64,000 nt of DNA from Eurosta solidaginis (GCF_040869045.1 NC_090321.1:136825689-136889688); one strand, 5' to 3'; numbered from the stretch's first letter, positions 32,648-43,478 are shown. The notes: generated by a model not told the origin, from the sequence alone. Numbers and translations are program-made.

Positions 32648-35600
32648 CTATTTTGCAAAAATGTCTTTAGCGTGGTATACGCCGATCTTTTTCCCATTGC
32701 TGTCGCCAAGTTCATACATAGAGTTCCCTATAACGTTTAAAACAATACATCTTACTTGTTTTGGGGCTAATTTAGCGTTGTAATTTTCGGCTTGGGAACT
32801 TTGTTTAAAGTTTCGGCGATATACCACTTGTCCAATCTGAAACTTTATATCCTTACTCCTGGTGTCGTAGACCTTTTGACTTCTATCGTGGGCCAGCTTC
32901 AGCTCCTTCATAATTCTCTTTCTTATGAGCTGCATCTTACCGCCAGCCGTATCTATCTCCACGTCACCATCCTTCAACGCCGCCAACTTTCGATATAGCT
33001 CATATGATGCAGCATGCTGTATCATAGGCATACCGAAAGTGGCATAGTATGGCGACATGTTGATGACTGAGTGAGTAACGCTGCGTAGTGCAAATGCGGC
33101 ATCGCTGACGCATTTGTCCCAGTTCTTTTGGTTGCCATTTATGAAGGACCTAATTATCTGCAGCACAGATCGGTTGACTCTTTCCGCAGCGTTACCCTGA
33201 GGTGAATAAAATGCAGTTCTCACGTGTGTCGTGCCGTATTTCTCCAAAAACTCTTTGAATATTTCCGAGACGAATTGTTTGCCGTTGTCCGAATGGACAT
33301 ATTCGGGCACACCAAACACGTGAAAGACTTCTTTCTCTAAAAATTTTATAACCTCAGCTGAAGTGGCCCTTCTCATAGGTTTTAAGAACACAAACTTAGT
33401 AAAGTGATCTAGACAAACAAAGACATACACGTTACCATCACTAGAACGAGGATAAGGACCCATAAAATCAATGAATAAACGTTGGAAAGGTCGTTCTGTT
33501 AGCTTCTGTTTACCCATCATCGGTTGTTTAAAAACGTTTTGAGTCTTACTTACTTTACAAATTTCGCAATCTTTGATATATGCGTCTACGTCTGTAGCCA
33601 TACCTGGCCAGTAATACTTTTGACGTAGTCGGGACAGTGTCTTGTGGATGCCACCATGACCAGCGGACGGTGAACTATGAGACAACTCTACCAGCCCCGG
33701 TCGCAATTCCGACGGCACCCAGAGTTTCCAGGTCTGGTCCGCTAGAAGATCGTCCCCCCTGTCGAATTGCGTCCGTTTATAAACGTAACCGTCCGATATG
33801 CATAAGTCTGGCAACTTATCTTTGTTCTCGGTCACCGTCTTTTTTAACTCCGTATACTCCTCCGACTCGAAGCACGGTGACTCGAGACACACGTCTATGG
33901 CTCTGTCGTTCGTCAGTATTTCGTCCATGTGTATTCGTGAGAGTGTGTCGGGAACCACGTTTTGCGCACCTTTTCGATGTTGGATATCGAAATCATAACC
34001 CTGGAGTTTCAAACTCCACCTTGCCAACCTCCCAGAAAGATCTTTCTGATTCATGAGCCATTTGAGGCTGGCATGATCAGTGATGATGGTGAACGGGGTT
34101 CCCTCCACGTAAGGTCGGAATCTCTTCACACTCACGATCGCGGCGTAGCATTCCAGTTCGGTGATGCTATAGTTCTTCTGCGCCTTATTTAGTTTTGCCG
34201 AAACGTAGGCAATCGGTCTTTCGTTCTGGTCATCGTCCAACTGGAACAAAACCCCTCCCACTCCGTCCGTTGATGCATCACATTGAATATAAAAACGACG
34301 CTTAAAGTCAGGATGTGTGAGCACCGGTGCAGTAACCAAACTCTGCTTTAAAATTTCAAATGATTTTATTGCTTCTTCCGTCATTGCAAACCCTTTGATT
34401 TTGTCTTTCTTGAGGCAGTCGTGCAGCGGGTCTGCAATAGTCGCATAGTCCTGTATAAAACGTCGGTACCAGCCCGACATACCCAGGAACCGTCGTAGTT
34501 GCTTCGGGGTTTTCGGAACTGGAAAGTCCCTCACAGCTACCACTTTGTTGGCGTCCGTTCTGATACAACCATCCCCGACTACGTATCCTAAATAGCGAAC
34601 TTCTTTAAAACAAAACTTGCTTTTTTCTACGTTAATTGTTAACTTAGCCTCGCGAAGACACCGAGCGACCTTTTCCAGTAAACACATATGGGACTCGAAA
34701 TCTACAGAACAAACTAACAAATCGTCAAGATAAACAAAAACACATTCACGTAAAGCGGCCGGAATGACCTTGTCCATGAGACGACACATTCGTTGTGCTG
34801 CATTGCACAACCCGAAAGGCATGACGGTAAATTGGTAAAGGGGTCGGCCAGGGACAGTAAAAGCAGTCTTTTCTCTTGACTTCTTCTCCAGAGGAATCTG
34901 CCAGAAAGCGTCCTTCAAATCTATCGCGGAAATAAATCGTGTATTTTGTAGTCGGCTGAGGATTCCATCAATGTGGGGTAAGGGGTATTCATCCTTAATT
35001 GTTCGTTCGTTGACTTTGCGAGCGTCAAGGCATAAGCGGTTTTTCGTCCCTTTTATTACCAGCGATACCGGCGAATTCCAGCTGCTGTTGGACTCCTCGA
35101 TGACTCCCATGTCCAACATTCGATCTAACTCTGCGTATATGAGTTTTTGAATAGCTGGTGAAATCGGGTAATGGCGCTGCTTGACTGGCAGATTCTCGTC
35201 AACCACCTCGATGACGTGTTCCTCCTTATCTGTTTGACCTAACCCTAATACCGCGAAGGACGGGAATTGGGCTTTCACACGCTCCAACCTATTATTTTGC
35301 TCCGGCGTTAAAACGTGCTGCACAGCATCGAAAGACAAGTCACCCTCGGCGGGCACGAGCTCCGCCACACTGGCTATATTTAGACACACATTCCCATTCA
35401 TACCTTTACTCACGACACTCATACGGAATGCCTGCCAAAAGTCTATACCTAAATAAACTTGTTGTTGTAGACCTGGCACTATCAAAAATTCTAATTCTTC
35501 CATCGAATTATCCCACACAACCGGTAACTTTATTACTCCTACCACGGCGGTTTCCTCCCCGTTCGCGGTTCGGATATTTTGGCCCCTGATTGGCACAATC

Positions 35601-35971
35601 GAGGCTTCCTTTCCCCGAAGGAGTGCAGCTGAGTCTTTGCCTAAGCAGCTGGCACTCGCCCCTGAGTCTAAGAGAGCCAGAACCTCATGACCTCCTATCT
35701 TTGTTTTGGCGTAAAATCTGTTATCTCCTTTCACGGTAACAATTGTTGCAACTATTTTATTCTTCAACCTTTTGAAATATTTTCTCTTCTCCCTCATCTT
35801 TTCTATCTTCTTGAAATTTCTGTTTTTCCTACTTGCATTTATTGTATCACAAAATATTCTTTTCCTAGCTTCTTCATATTCAATTTTCCTCTGATGTAAA
35901 CTTTTTCCCTCGCGCATTTCCAACTTTCCCTCTACCTTTTCAACTCTTCTATCTCCCTCTTCCCTACTCAA
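32648..35971 (-). CDS. pol: Pol polyprotein of giant-LTR element (protease, RT, RNase H, integrase)
   Basis: The 1107-codon open frame has a basic coiled N-terminal region and then protease LLDSGAS (Asp about 102). Reverse transcriptase follows with FISAIDLKDAFWQIP, MPFGLCNAAQ and catalytic VYLDDLLV (Asp 416 and 417). RNase H has QCDAS (565), the TELE acidic block (about 605) and TDHAS (632). Integrase has the HHCC module (His about 765 and 772, Cys 802 and 805), then catalytic D835, D895 and E930, a D,D-35-E triad. No stop or frameshift is seen. The listed 5' end is a TTG, not a true start: the same frame is open upstream to about 36058, so expression most likely uses -1 frameshifting from gag (see 36043-36049). 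Confidence 0.93.
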   Translation of the reverse strand: MSREEGDRRVEKVEGKLEMREGKSLHQRKIEYEEARKRIFCDTINASRKNRNFKKIEKMREKRKYFKRLKNKIVATIVTVKGDNRFYAKTKIGGHEVLALLDSGASASCLGKDSAALLRGKEASIVPIRGQNIRTANGEETAVVGVIKLPVVWDNSMEELEFLIVPGLQQQVYLGIDFWQAFRMSVVSKGMNGNVCLNIASVAELVPAEGDLSFDAVQHVLTPEQNNRLERVKAQFPSFAVLGLGQTDKEEHVIEVVDENLPVKQRHYPISPAIQKLIYAELDRMLDMGVIEESNSSWNSPVSLVIKGTKNRLCLDARKVNERTIKDEYPLPHIDGILSRLQNTRFISAIDLKDAFWQIPLEKKSREKTAFTVPGRPLYQFTVMPFGLCNAAQRMCRLMDKVIPAALRECVFVYLDDLLVCSVDFESHMCLLEKVARCLREAKLTINVEKSKFCFKEVRYLGYVVGDGCIRTDANKVVAVRDFPVPKTPKQLRRFLGMSGWYRRFIQDYATIADPLHDCLKKDKIKGFAMTEEAIKSFEILKQSLVTAPVLTHPDFKRRFYIQCDASTDGVGGVLFQLDDDQNERPIAYVSAKLNKAQKNYSITELECYAAIVSVKRFRPYVEGTPFTIITDHASLKWLMNQKDLSGRLARWSLKLQGYDFDIQHRKGAQNVVPDTLSRIHMDEILTNDRAIDVCLESPCFESEEYTELKKTVTENKDKLPDLCISDGYVYKRTQFDRGDDLLADQTWKLWVPSELRPGLVELSHSSPSAGHGGIHKTLSRLRQKYYWPGMATDVDAYIKDCEICKVSKTQNVFKQPMMGKQKLTERPFQRLFIDFMGPYPRSSDGNVYVFVCLDHFTKFVFLKPMRRATSAEVIKFLEKEVFHVFGVPEYVHSDNGKQFVSEIFKEFLEKYGTTHVRTAFYSPQGNAAERVNRSVLQIIRSFINGNQKNWDKCVSDAAFALRSVTHSVINMSPYYATFGMPMIQHAASYELYRKLAALKDGDVEIDTAGGKMQLIRKRIMKELKLAHDRSQKVYDTRSKDIKFQIGQVVYRRNFKQSSQAENYNAKLAPKQVRCIVLNVIGNSMYELGDSNGKKIGVYHAKDIFAK

Positions 35972-35976
35972 AATCT

Positions 35977-37647
35977 TTACGGTTGTGCTGCCGGGTTGCC
36001 TGGCTTCTGGCTGAAGTCCCCGGTCAACTCCGCCAGCCTGGGGTTTCCCTGCTTCGGTTTAAAAACACAAAAGGACGAATCACTTCCACACGCAAAACAG
36101 AACATATTGTGGAACGAGGACGAACACTTATTTGGTTTTTGTGCTTCTGCCGGGTTTTTCACAAAGTGATCCACCGGCATACCGCACGAAAAACACAACA
36201 TCAAGTGGAAGGGTGATGCACAAAAGGAATTCACAGTCGACTTGGACGCGGGACTAACAGAAGGACGAACAATATTGGGATTGGCTGTGGTTTGGTGCTG
36301 GGGTAAGGATTGGGATTGGTGTTGGGGTTTCCTATCAAAGGCTTCGACTTTTGTTGCCTCTCCTACCCTTGACTGCTCAAAATCGACCTCGTTAACTACC
36401 CTAGCCCTACTCTTGTTCTCTTTAATAAGTTTTTCGGCTCTCCTGCATTCCGACTTGAGCTCCGCCAACGAGTCCATTTTTATGGCGAAGGTCAAGTTGG
36501 CCAGGTACGGTTTGAGGTTGCCCCTGATGATGCCAACCAACTCCTTCTCAGGGATCCTCTTCCGCAAACGGAATGTCATATTGTGGACTTCGGCATAAAA
36601 GTCATCGAAAGCTTCCGCGGGCAGCTGTTTCCTTTCCATGATTTCACGGATGATTTCATAGTCGGACTCGGCAGTCTTGAAGTGGCTCAGCAGCTCGGAC
36701 TTTAGCTCAAAGTAGCCAAAGTTCGGCTCCTCCGCATGGTCTTCAAGGACCTGCCAATACCACTTCAAGGCACCGCCGGAAACCAGACAATGAAAGTCCG
36801 TGAAAAGCTGGAAGAAGGAAATATTATGCTGCTCGCGCATCCTTTCCACCCGAAAGATGAAGCTTTCGACGCTTATACCTTTACTTGTTCCATCGAATTT
36901 GATGTGCCATTTTTCCAAATCTAACTTTTTCCACCTTGGAGGGTCACTACCATCTCGCTCAGTAATCCGACTGCCACTCGGAATACCGTTGCGGGTAGCA
37001 GGCTCCCCCCTACGGTTCTGAGGCTCGGGCGTGGATGCCACAGCGGACCGATGTCCCACCGCGTGACTGGATGCCTCCATCTCTGCCACGCGACCACCAA
37101 GATGATCGACGTTGGTCTTGATGCTTCGCACTTCACCCGCCATTTGCACCACCAAATCTTGTTGTTGCGCCATCATCGCCATCATGCGGCTCAGCTGTTC
37201 AACATTGGTTGCATGCTCATTAGCGTCGGTGCGAGGAGCATTCATGCCGCCGTTAACCATTGCTGGTGCGTTTCGCGGTGTAACATCGCCCCCCTGTGCA
37301 CCCACGTTGTCGCTATCGGACATTTGGCACACCAAATCGATCTTCTGGGAAAAATTTAAACTACTTTCCGAGTCGTTGAACGACACCCCGTTCGCGAAAG
37401 AGAGCCTTATCGGGCGTTCAGGGCCAAACGAACCGAAAATCCGCGAAGCGCACCTGTTGAAATAATCCGTAGGCACAAAGTCTATGGGCCTCGGAATCCC
37501 TGTGTCAATTTGCGTGAAAAGTGAACCAGCAATCTGGTTTTCAATAGCCCTGGCACGACTCCTTGTAACACGCCTATTGGAATCTAAAATTCCCAATCCC
37601 CCAAAAGATCTTTCCTCCGTATATTTTTCCCGGCCTTGGTCAGACAT
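35977..37647 (-). CDS. gag: Gag protein of giant-LTR element
   Basis: A 556-residue open frame starts MSDQGREKYTEERSFGG. Residues 1-235 are low in structure, with an MMAMMAQQQ patch and an arginine-rich stretch. Residues about 240-410 resemble the retrotransposon gag (capsid) family, with WHIKFDGTSKGISVESFIFR and FHCLVSGGALKWYWQVL. Residues 486-530 are cysteine-rich (LCFSCGMPVDHF and FCFACGSDSSFC), an unusual replacement for the normal CCHC knuckle. It ends with TAA at 35977-35979 and overlaps the pol frame by about 82 nt. It would form particles around element RNA. Confidence 0.9.
   Translation of the reverse strand: MSDQGREKYTEERSFGGLGILDSNRRVTRSRARAIENQIAGSLFTQIDTGIPRPIDFVPTDYFNRCASRIFGSFGPERPIRLSFANGVSFNDSESSLNFSQKIDLVCQMSDSDNVGAQGGDVTPRNAPAMVNGGMNAPRTDANEHATNVEQLSRMMAMMAQQQDLVVQMAGEVRSIKTNVDHLGGRVAEMEASSHAVGHRSAVASTPEPQNRRGEPATRNGIPSGSRITERDGSDPPRWKKLDLEKWHIKFDGTSKGISVESFIFRVERMREQHNISFFQLFTDFHCLVSGGALKWYWQVLEDHAEEPNFGYFELKSELLSHFKTAESDYEIIREIMERKQLPAEAFDDFYAEVHNMTFRLRKRIPEKELVGIIRGNLKPYLANLTFAIKMDSLAELKSECRRAEKLIKENKSRARVVNEVDFEQSRVGEATKVEAFDRKPQHQSQSLPQHQTTANPNIVRPSVSPASKSTVNSFCASPFHLMLCFSCGMPVDHFVKNPAEAQKPNKCSSSFHNMFCFACGSDSSFCVFKPKQGNPRLAELTGDFSQKPGNPAAQP
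35991..36049 (-). promoter_or_regulatory. Programmed -1 frameshift site, GGGAAAC plus predicted pseudoknot
   Basis: On the minus strand 36049-36043 is GGGAAAC, in the gag phase G-GGA-AAC, which is the classic X-XXY-YYZ slippery pattern. A 6-nt spacer (36042-36037) precedes a stem formed by 36036-36027 with 36017-36007 (CTGGC+GGAGT against ACTTC+GCCAG, one bulged A and one G-U pair). The loop bases CCGGG (36023-36019) can pair with CCCGG at 35995-35991 as the second stem. After a -1 slip the frame is exactly that of pol and has no stop. SRV-1 uses the same heptamer for gag-pro. Confidence 0.85.
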
Positions 37648-39272
37648 TCACTGTCTGCAGCGGCAAAAACTGTTAATCCAAAAACCCAAAAAAACGCAGG
37701 AACAATCGAATAAATATATACAATACCTCCAAGGAATCGATATCCCGACCGCAACCCAAATGGAAAAACAAAAAGACAAACAAATTATGCGAAAAAGAAA
37801 AAAAAAAAAAAAGATAAGATGCAAAGAAAATATTCCAATAAAAGCAAACTGTTTGTATTTGCAGATCTAAATAATAAAAGCGTAAACACTATAAGATAAC
37901 AGGTTCAAATTCACCCAAAACCCAATAAAAAATATATATAAATAATGGATATTAACTAATAGATATAAAAATTACAATGTAGGTATATAAAAATTCAATC
38001 AATTAATAGGTAATATGTTTGTGTGTATGTATATATGTGTATGGTAATTCAAGTAATGGTGTGGATATGACAAAACAAACTGAAATTGTATATCTTAAAC
38101 GCCTGGAAAGGAATTAATAAAGTTCACCCAAAACCCAAGCTCAAAAATAAAAATAGAAAAATAAAAACTTAGTTCTAATTATTATAAAAAAATTCCAAGA
38201 TACTCTGTAATTTATGGAATATGCTAAACACCTACAAAATGTATACGACTTTCAATATACATATGTATGTGTAAAAAAAAAAAAAAAATTTTTTTTTTTC
38301 AAGTCCCTAATACTAAAAATGGAAAGCAATATGAAACAACCCTAAGAACGATATAATAGCAAAAACCAAAAATTTTATAACGCAGTTTGAACAAATTTGT
38401 TTGGAAATAATTCCAATAAAAAAATATAAAAAGACTAAATTGGAAATTAGCCAGTAAAAAAAGTCACTACTGAAATTGAGTGTGTATTGGTGTGTGCGGT
38501 GCTGCCTTGGCGAAGGTTCGGTGAAGGCAGTGTGTTCGTTCGTATCTATATCCTGTGTAGTCAGTTTCCGTGCTGTCCGTGGAAGTGTGGCACTTCACGT
38601 TCAAGAACTTGTTCCTAAGCGTGGATGGCGCACCTCCTACTCCTAAATATCGTGGCGACGACTGTAAACCTCACTTACCGGAAGTGCTGGACTCCCGGTA
38701 AGGTAGCTTGAACAGCTCGCCACGATCTCCTACCTAAGTCCGTCGCTAGCTAAGTGCCATATCAGTTACCACTTTGTCGAGCTGTTAAAGTTCAACAAAG
38801 GAACCCTGACATGGGCACTCAGCTAATCCCTATCCTCTGGTCATGATGACACTTGTCGATCAGGTGAACCCAACCGGCGTTGCCATCATGACTGTCCCTG
38901 TCCTGTCAAAAGACGGAAATAAGGATTGGGTTTGGAAGGGTAAAAGAAAAAAATGGAAAATCTAAGAAAGGAAAGGTTGGGAAAAAATTAAGAATTTCAA
39001 AAATGACAAATAGGAAATAATTAATTAAAGTAAAAATGGGAAATTTAAAAGAAGAGATCATTAATTAACGTGTAAATGAAAAATTGGTCGAGCTATTAAC
39101 GTTCGTAATACCAACGCTAAAAACTGATAGAAAATTTTGGAAACTAAAAAAAAAAATGTAAGCGGAACTTGAAGGATTAATCGGGATCGAGAAAAAAAAC
39201 TGCAAAACAAAATTCAAATTTAAAATTGATAAAAAGGAAATGGAAGAGTGAAAAAGGTGATCGGGCTATTGT
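37648..39272 (-). other. 5' leader of giant-LTR element
   Basis: 1.6 kb between the primer-binding site and the gag start, without a supported gene. It is A-rich except for a GC-richer part at 38480-38900. There, 38649-38658 pairs with 38717-38726 (ten bases), enclosing an inner pair 38674-38681 with 38695-38702 (eight bases). The leader should hold packaging and dimerisation signals. Confidence 0.6.
38649..38726. promoter_or_regulatory. Nested stem-loop in the leader, candidate packaging structure
   Basis: The outer arms ATCGTGGCGA and TCGCCACGAT are perfectly complementary, and so are the inner arms CTTACCGG and CCGGTAAG. Together they give a 78-nt two-level hairpin in an otherwise A-rich leader. 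The packaging role is inferred from position only. Confidence 0.5.
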
Positions 39273-39284
39273 CGTTGGGCGCCA
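39273..39284 (-). promoter_or_regulatory. Primer-binding site, tRNA-Lys(CUU)
   Basis: One base inside the 5' LTR the minus strand reads TGGCGCCCAACG. This is complementary to the last 12 bases (with CCA) of fly tRNA-Lys(CUU), as used by gypsy. Complementarity stops after 12 bases. Confidence 0.85.
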
Positions 39285-39285
39285 T

Positions 39286-42200
39286 TGTTACATGGCTGAC
39301 TGTTTGGGTGGTGAGGAGCGGCGGCAAGCAGGTATGCTTGCGGGCCCAGGCTAGCTCGTCGTCTTGGGCGGGGTATTGCACCACCGACCTCACCCGCAGC
39401 CACATGAACAAAATTGGGGTTCATACCTGCATGATGAAAAAAAGGGATGAAAGAAAAGCTGAAAAAGATATAAATAGACGTGAGGGGCAAAGTTATAGAG
39501 GGGAAAGCATGAGGGGCAGAAAAAGGTGAAGGCCTGTCCTGTCAGGTGGAGTCTACCCTCCCTCTGCAGTGCAACTTGCACTGCACCGTGGGCACTGTGC
39601 TGACTCCTATTTACCTTACAGTGCCCCCAAACCTGACATGGGTCTGTCCCCTGTCACTCAGTCATTTTCCCTAAACACTCACCTTCACCTTACCTTGCCA
39701 CGCACAAGCGCAGCACCAACACCAAGATTTGACTTAGCCCTGCATTATTGAAACTATTAAAATTTCATCCAAACATAATTCTTATAATTTATTTACAAAA
39801 TTTTTGGTTTACAAATTACCGACTAACACCCTACTACCAGTTCAATAATTTCAATAAAACTTTAAACTCAAAGTTTACTACAAAATAATTTTCCAAGGGC
39901 TTCAAAAGTTTACTCAAAGTAACAGTAAAAAAATTGCTCAAACTTAATGCTAACTTTTATTACTGGCGAACATTAAAAATTCATAAGAGTGCAAGAACCA
40001 GTAGATACATTCCAAATTCAATTCTATAAAAAAAAAATACCTACGACTAATAGACCAAGTGTCTGGCCTCAAACAAAAAAATTTAAACTTTTAGGGCCAC
40101 CCTAATGCCATATTATTACTAGGACCTAATTCTATGCCCTAAAATTACAAATTCAAATAAAATAAAATAAGAGGGTGAATAAAAAAATTCAAGTACCCTA
40201 ATCCCTGACCTACCGCAACCACTTAAGTAAACATAAGATCAATTATGTACCAGCAAAAGTAGGTCATCAAAGGAATGGGATTTATGTGTTTATGAAAACA
40301 AATGGTATGTATGTAAGTGCAAATGTACGTTTGTGACGTTTTTCATGCATGCACATATGTTCGTCGCAATCTGTTTTTATTTTTTGGATTTGCTAATTCC
40401 TGTTCTATTTTTGCAAGAGCAGGAATCTGTGCTAACACATGTACATACAACTAAACAGGTGTATTTTGATAAATTTTAATAAGTCACTCAAAACACTCAC
40501 CAAGTTACTCTTCTTATCCAACGGCGCCGCTGCAGTTGAGTAGCTGAAACAAAAAAAAAACTCAAACATGCATTTGTACCTATGACCACACTCAAGGTAG
40601 CCACCCTCAAACACTCAGCCAAGATCGCTCGCTGGTGATCTTTGATAATGAGTGCTTTGGTAGTATCAACGCTGCCCGCGTGATGGTAAAACGCAAAAAT
40701 TAAAAATTGTGTAATCAAAAAAAAATGTTCTCGGTGCTGAAAGCACACTGTGCATATACACCCTCGGGGTGTGATGTTGAAATTGTTTTTGCCAATAATA
40801 AAAGAAGTAAGTACAAAAAAATATAAAAGAAAAATGGCAAAAATTCGAAAATTTGGAAATTCCAATTTGGTGCTACCATAGGTAGCAGAAACCATATGCA
40901 AAAGAAAAATGTGTATATGGTAGAAAGTGGGGGTATAAAAATACCAAGAAAATTAATTGTCAAACTGAAGTAGAAAAATTAACAAAGGAGAAGGAAACGG
41001 AGAGAAAAAAAGAGAAAAAAAAAAAAAAAGGTGGAGGCAAAAGTGCTCCGACTAACTTATAAAATATGGAGTTATGGTAAAACTCAAAAATTATATGTTC
41101 GAATAATAAATGCTTGGCCCCGGAAATGAACTAACCCTTTCCTCCGTTCCCAATCAAAATTCTGACAATTATAACAATATTTAAATAAACGTAATAATAA
41201 ATTCAAAATATGTAAAATTCATAATGTCACTATACATGTTGTTGGAAAAGCTCCTCCCTCCGCCGATGTTTGTGTTGCCAAAGTATGTGAACTAGCCCCA
41301 AAAAATATAAAAATGTTGTTACCAGCTTTGTTGTGGTTGTTGCTAGTGTTTTCCTCTATTGTCTGCTTTGCCAAAAATCGTCTTGTATCTTTTTTTTTTT
41401 GTTGTGTATGGTGTAGTGGCTGTTATTGTTGCGGCCCAATGCCGCCGGTGAAAATTGATATCGATGTTGACAATTTTTATTGTGTTTTTGAAGAATTTGT
41501 ACGAAGTATTTGTTGTTGTTGTTGGTGTGCGCATGCAACGAATTAAATAGAACGTAGTGTTTGTGGATGCGTGGCAATTGTTTTTGGCCGGAATGTCACC
41601 AGTGTGATGTTGTTGTTGTTGGCGTTGCGTCGCCAATGTAATGGGGATGATACAGTCGGTGTTGAGCGGTATGCCGCCAATGTAATGTAGTTGTTGTTGG
41701 GCGTTACGCCGCCAATATAAAAAAATGCCGTTGTGGTTGTTGCGGCCGTATATCGCCAATATAGAAAATAAATACCGGTTGTGGTTGGTGTTGCGCCGCC
41801 AATATAGCAAAAATGGTGTAGTTGTTGCTGAACGTTATGCCGCCACTATAAAAAAAATGCTGTTGTGGTTGTTGCGGCCCTATATCGCCAATATGAAAAT
41901 GCTATAGTGATTGTTGTTGTGGAGTGCGCTAACAAATTAAAATTTTAGTGTAGTGCGTGGTAGTTGTTGTTGTTGTGTTGACCGCCAAGTATAATGTATT
42001 TGCTTTTTGGCGGTACGCCGCCCGTATATGTGCCCAGTGGGTCTTTCCCAAAGGAAAATCAATTGTGCGCTGAAATTAAATACAAAAGAAAATCTATTTA
42101 GATATTCAAAAGCAAATGTGTATCTATGTGCATATACATAATTGCCAACGGATTTCTTGTCTGCATAGTCATATATTCATCTACATACATATATTTGTAT

Positions 42201-43074
42201 GCAGAGATGTATATGTCGATGCAGGTTTTCTTTTGGCTTGCTCTGGAGATAGGCAAGGTTGAAGCCCCAGCTCCCGTCAAGCATGCCTAAAAAAGAGTAT
42301 AATATCTTACCTCTTGTAACTTGTAATTTTTTGACAACTGATTCCAGCTCTTTGCACGTACCGCGGAAACTTTTCGAGGCGCGCAATTTTATTTACAAAG
42401 CGGTTTAATTCGCGCACTACTAAGGACTATGCACTTTGTAATTTACGGTTGTAAACGCGCACTTCACTTGTGATTTTTCACTACTCACTTGCACTGGACA
42501 CTGTTGAAACAAGACTTTGGCCCGTTGACTCAGTTTTCCCCTTCTTATAGCCACCGCCGTGGTAAGGAACGTTACCCAAAAACGGAAAATTTTTACCATT
42601 ACATGCCAAACTTTCTTTTCGGCTTTCCCGTATTTTCCATCTATACAATCATGCACTCATACATTCATACGCTTACCGCTCCACAAAACGAACACCTACA
42701 CAGATACATTTGGTTCGTGCCTTGACCGCTTACACTGATGCATTCACACGTTCATAGCCTTTCACAATTACACATCCACCTACATAATACCGAACAGAAC
42801 AAACACATAGTTACATATCATTCGTCAAGGCTGCTAGGTTGTTAGCAGCATGGTGAAAATTTTCTTATTATAACAACATGATGCCAAGCGCAACATCTAA
42901 TTTCCGTTGCAACATTGTGTTCACTACAGGTACAATGTTGTCAATGTTAATGTTATCATGTTAATGGCAACATTGGGGCTAGGGCACGGACCTGGACACA
43001 AAACACATAAACACATAGACGCATATACACTCTGCCACTCAGTTAGGCCAGTATGGAGACAGGCTGTCGTTACA
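39286..43074 (-). repeat. 5' LTR of giant-LTR element, 3789 bp
   Basis: Direct-repeat partner of 28252-32042, containing the same palindrome array at 41430-42024. It drives element transcription leftwards in this window. I could not assign the promoter or poly(A) site with confidence. Confidence 0.95.
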
Positions 43075-43478
43075 TGTTTTTATCTTTGTATTACTCGCTG
43101 AAACTGCTGGGCGAGTCAGTTGCAACTGCTCGATACGTCCTCTCAAAGCATCCACTTCGGCCTCATTTTTTTACTCAAACTGTAAAATTTTTTTATCCTG
43201 GGCTTCCAGCTTCGATGATACCCTTATCTCCTGTTCCTCCAGCACCGATAATATGCGGGCCTCCTGTGTGTTTCAACTGCTCAGCCAACTGAGATGTCAT
43301 ATATGTTTTCTGTTCTTCCAGTTGAGTTTCCTTCTTGGATGTAATCTGTGTCATTTGTGAAATACGCGTTTCTTGTGCTTCAATCTTTGACGTTATGCGT
43401 GTCTCCTGCGATTCCAGTTGTGGTGACATGTTGTTGGATATTTATGATGACATTTCGGACATTTGTGCCGATATTGCA
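43075..43478 (-). pseudogene. Gypsy element 2 gag, coiled-coil region
   Basis: The minus strand encodes heptad-like repeats such as SPQLESQETRITSKIEAQET and QLEEQKTYMTSQLAEQ, parallel to the coiled-coil of element 1 gag at 15354-15530. It joins the capsid core at 28251 across the giant-LTR insertion and the SAP start at 45108 across a non-LTR insertion. Stops near 43190 show later decay. Confidence 0.7.

Larger units (their letters stand above)
28248..43078 (-). mobile_element. Giant-LTR Ty3/gypsy retrotransposon, apparently intact
   Basis: Two near-identical direct repeats of 3791 bp (28252-32042) and 3789 bp (39286-43074) begin and end with TG...CA and are flanked by the 4-bp duplication tgtt (28248-28251 and 43075-43078). 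On the minus strand the 5' LTR is followed by a tRNA-Lys primer-binding site, a 1.6-kb leader, gag, pol and a 0.6-kb A-rich tail, with no env. Gag and pol are uninterrupted. Total length is 14.8 kb, of which half is LTR. LTRs of this size are unusual for insect gypsy elements such as Osvaldo (about 1.2 kb) and Ulysses (about 2.1 kb). A link to that lineage is possible but unproven. Confidence 0.93.

Noticed and set aside
37112..37465. Plus-strand open frames near 37051-37870
   Set aside because: Antisense to the intact gag of the giant-LTR element.
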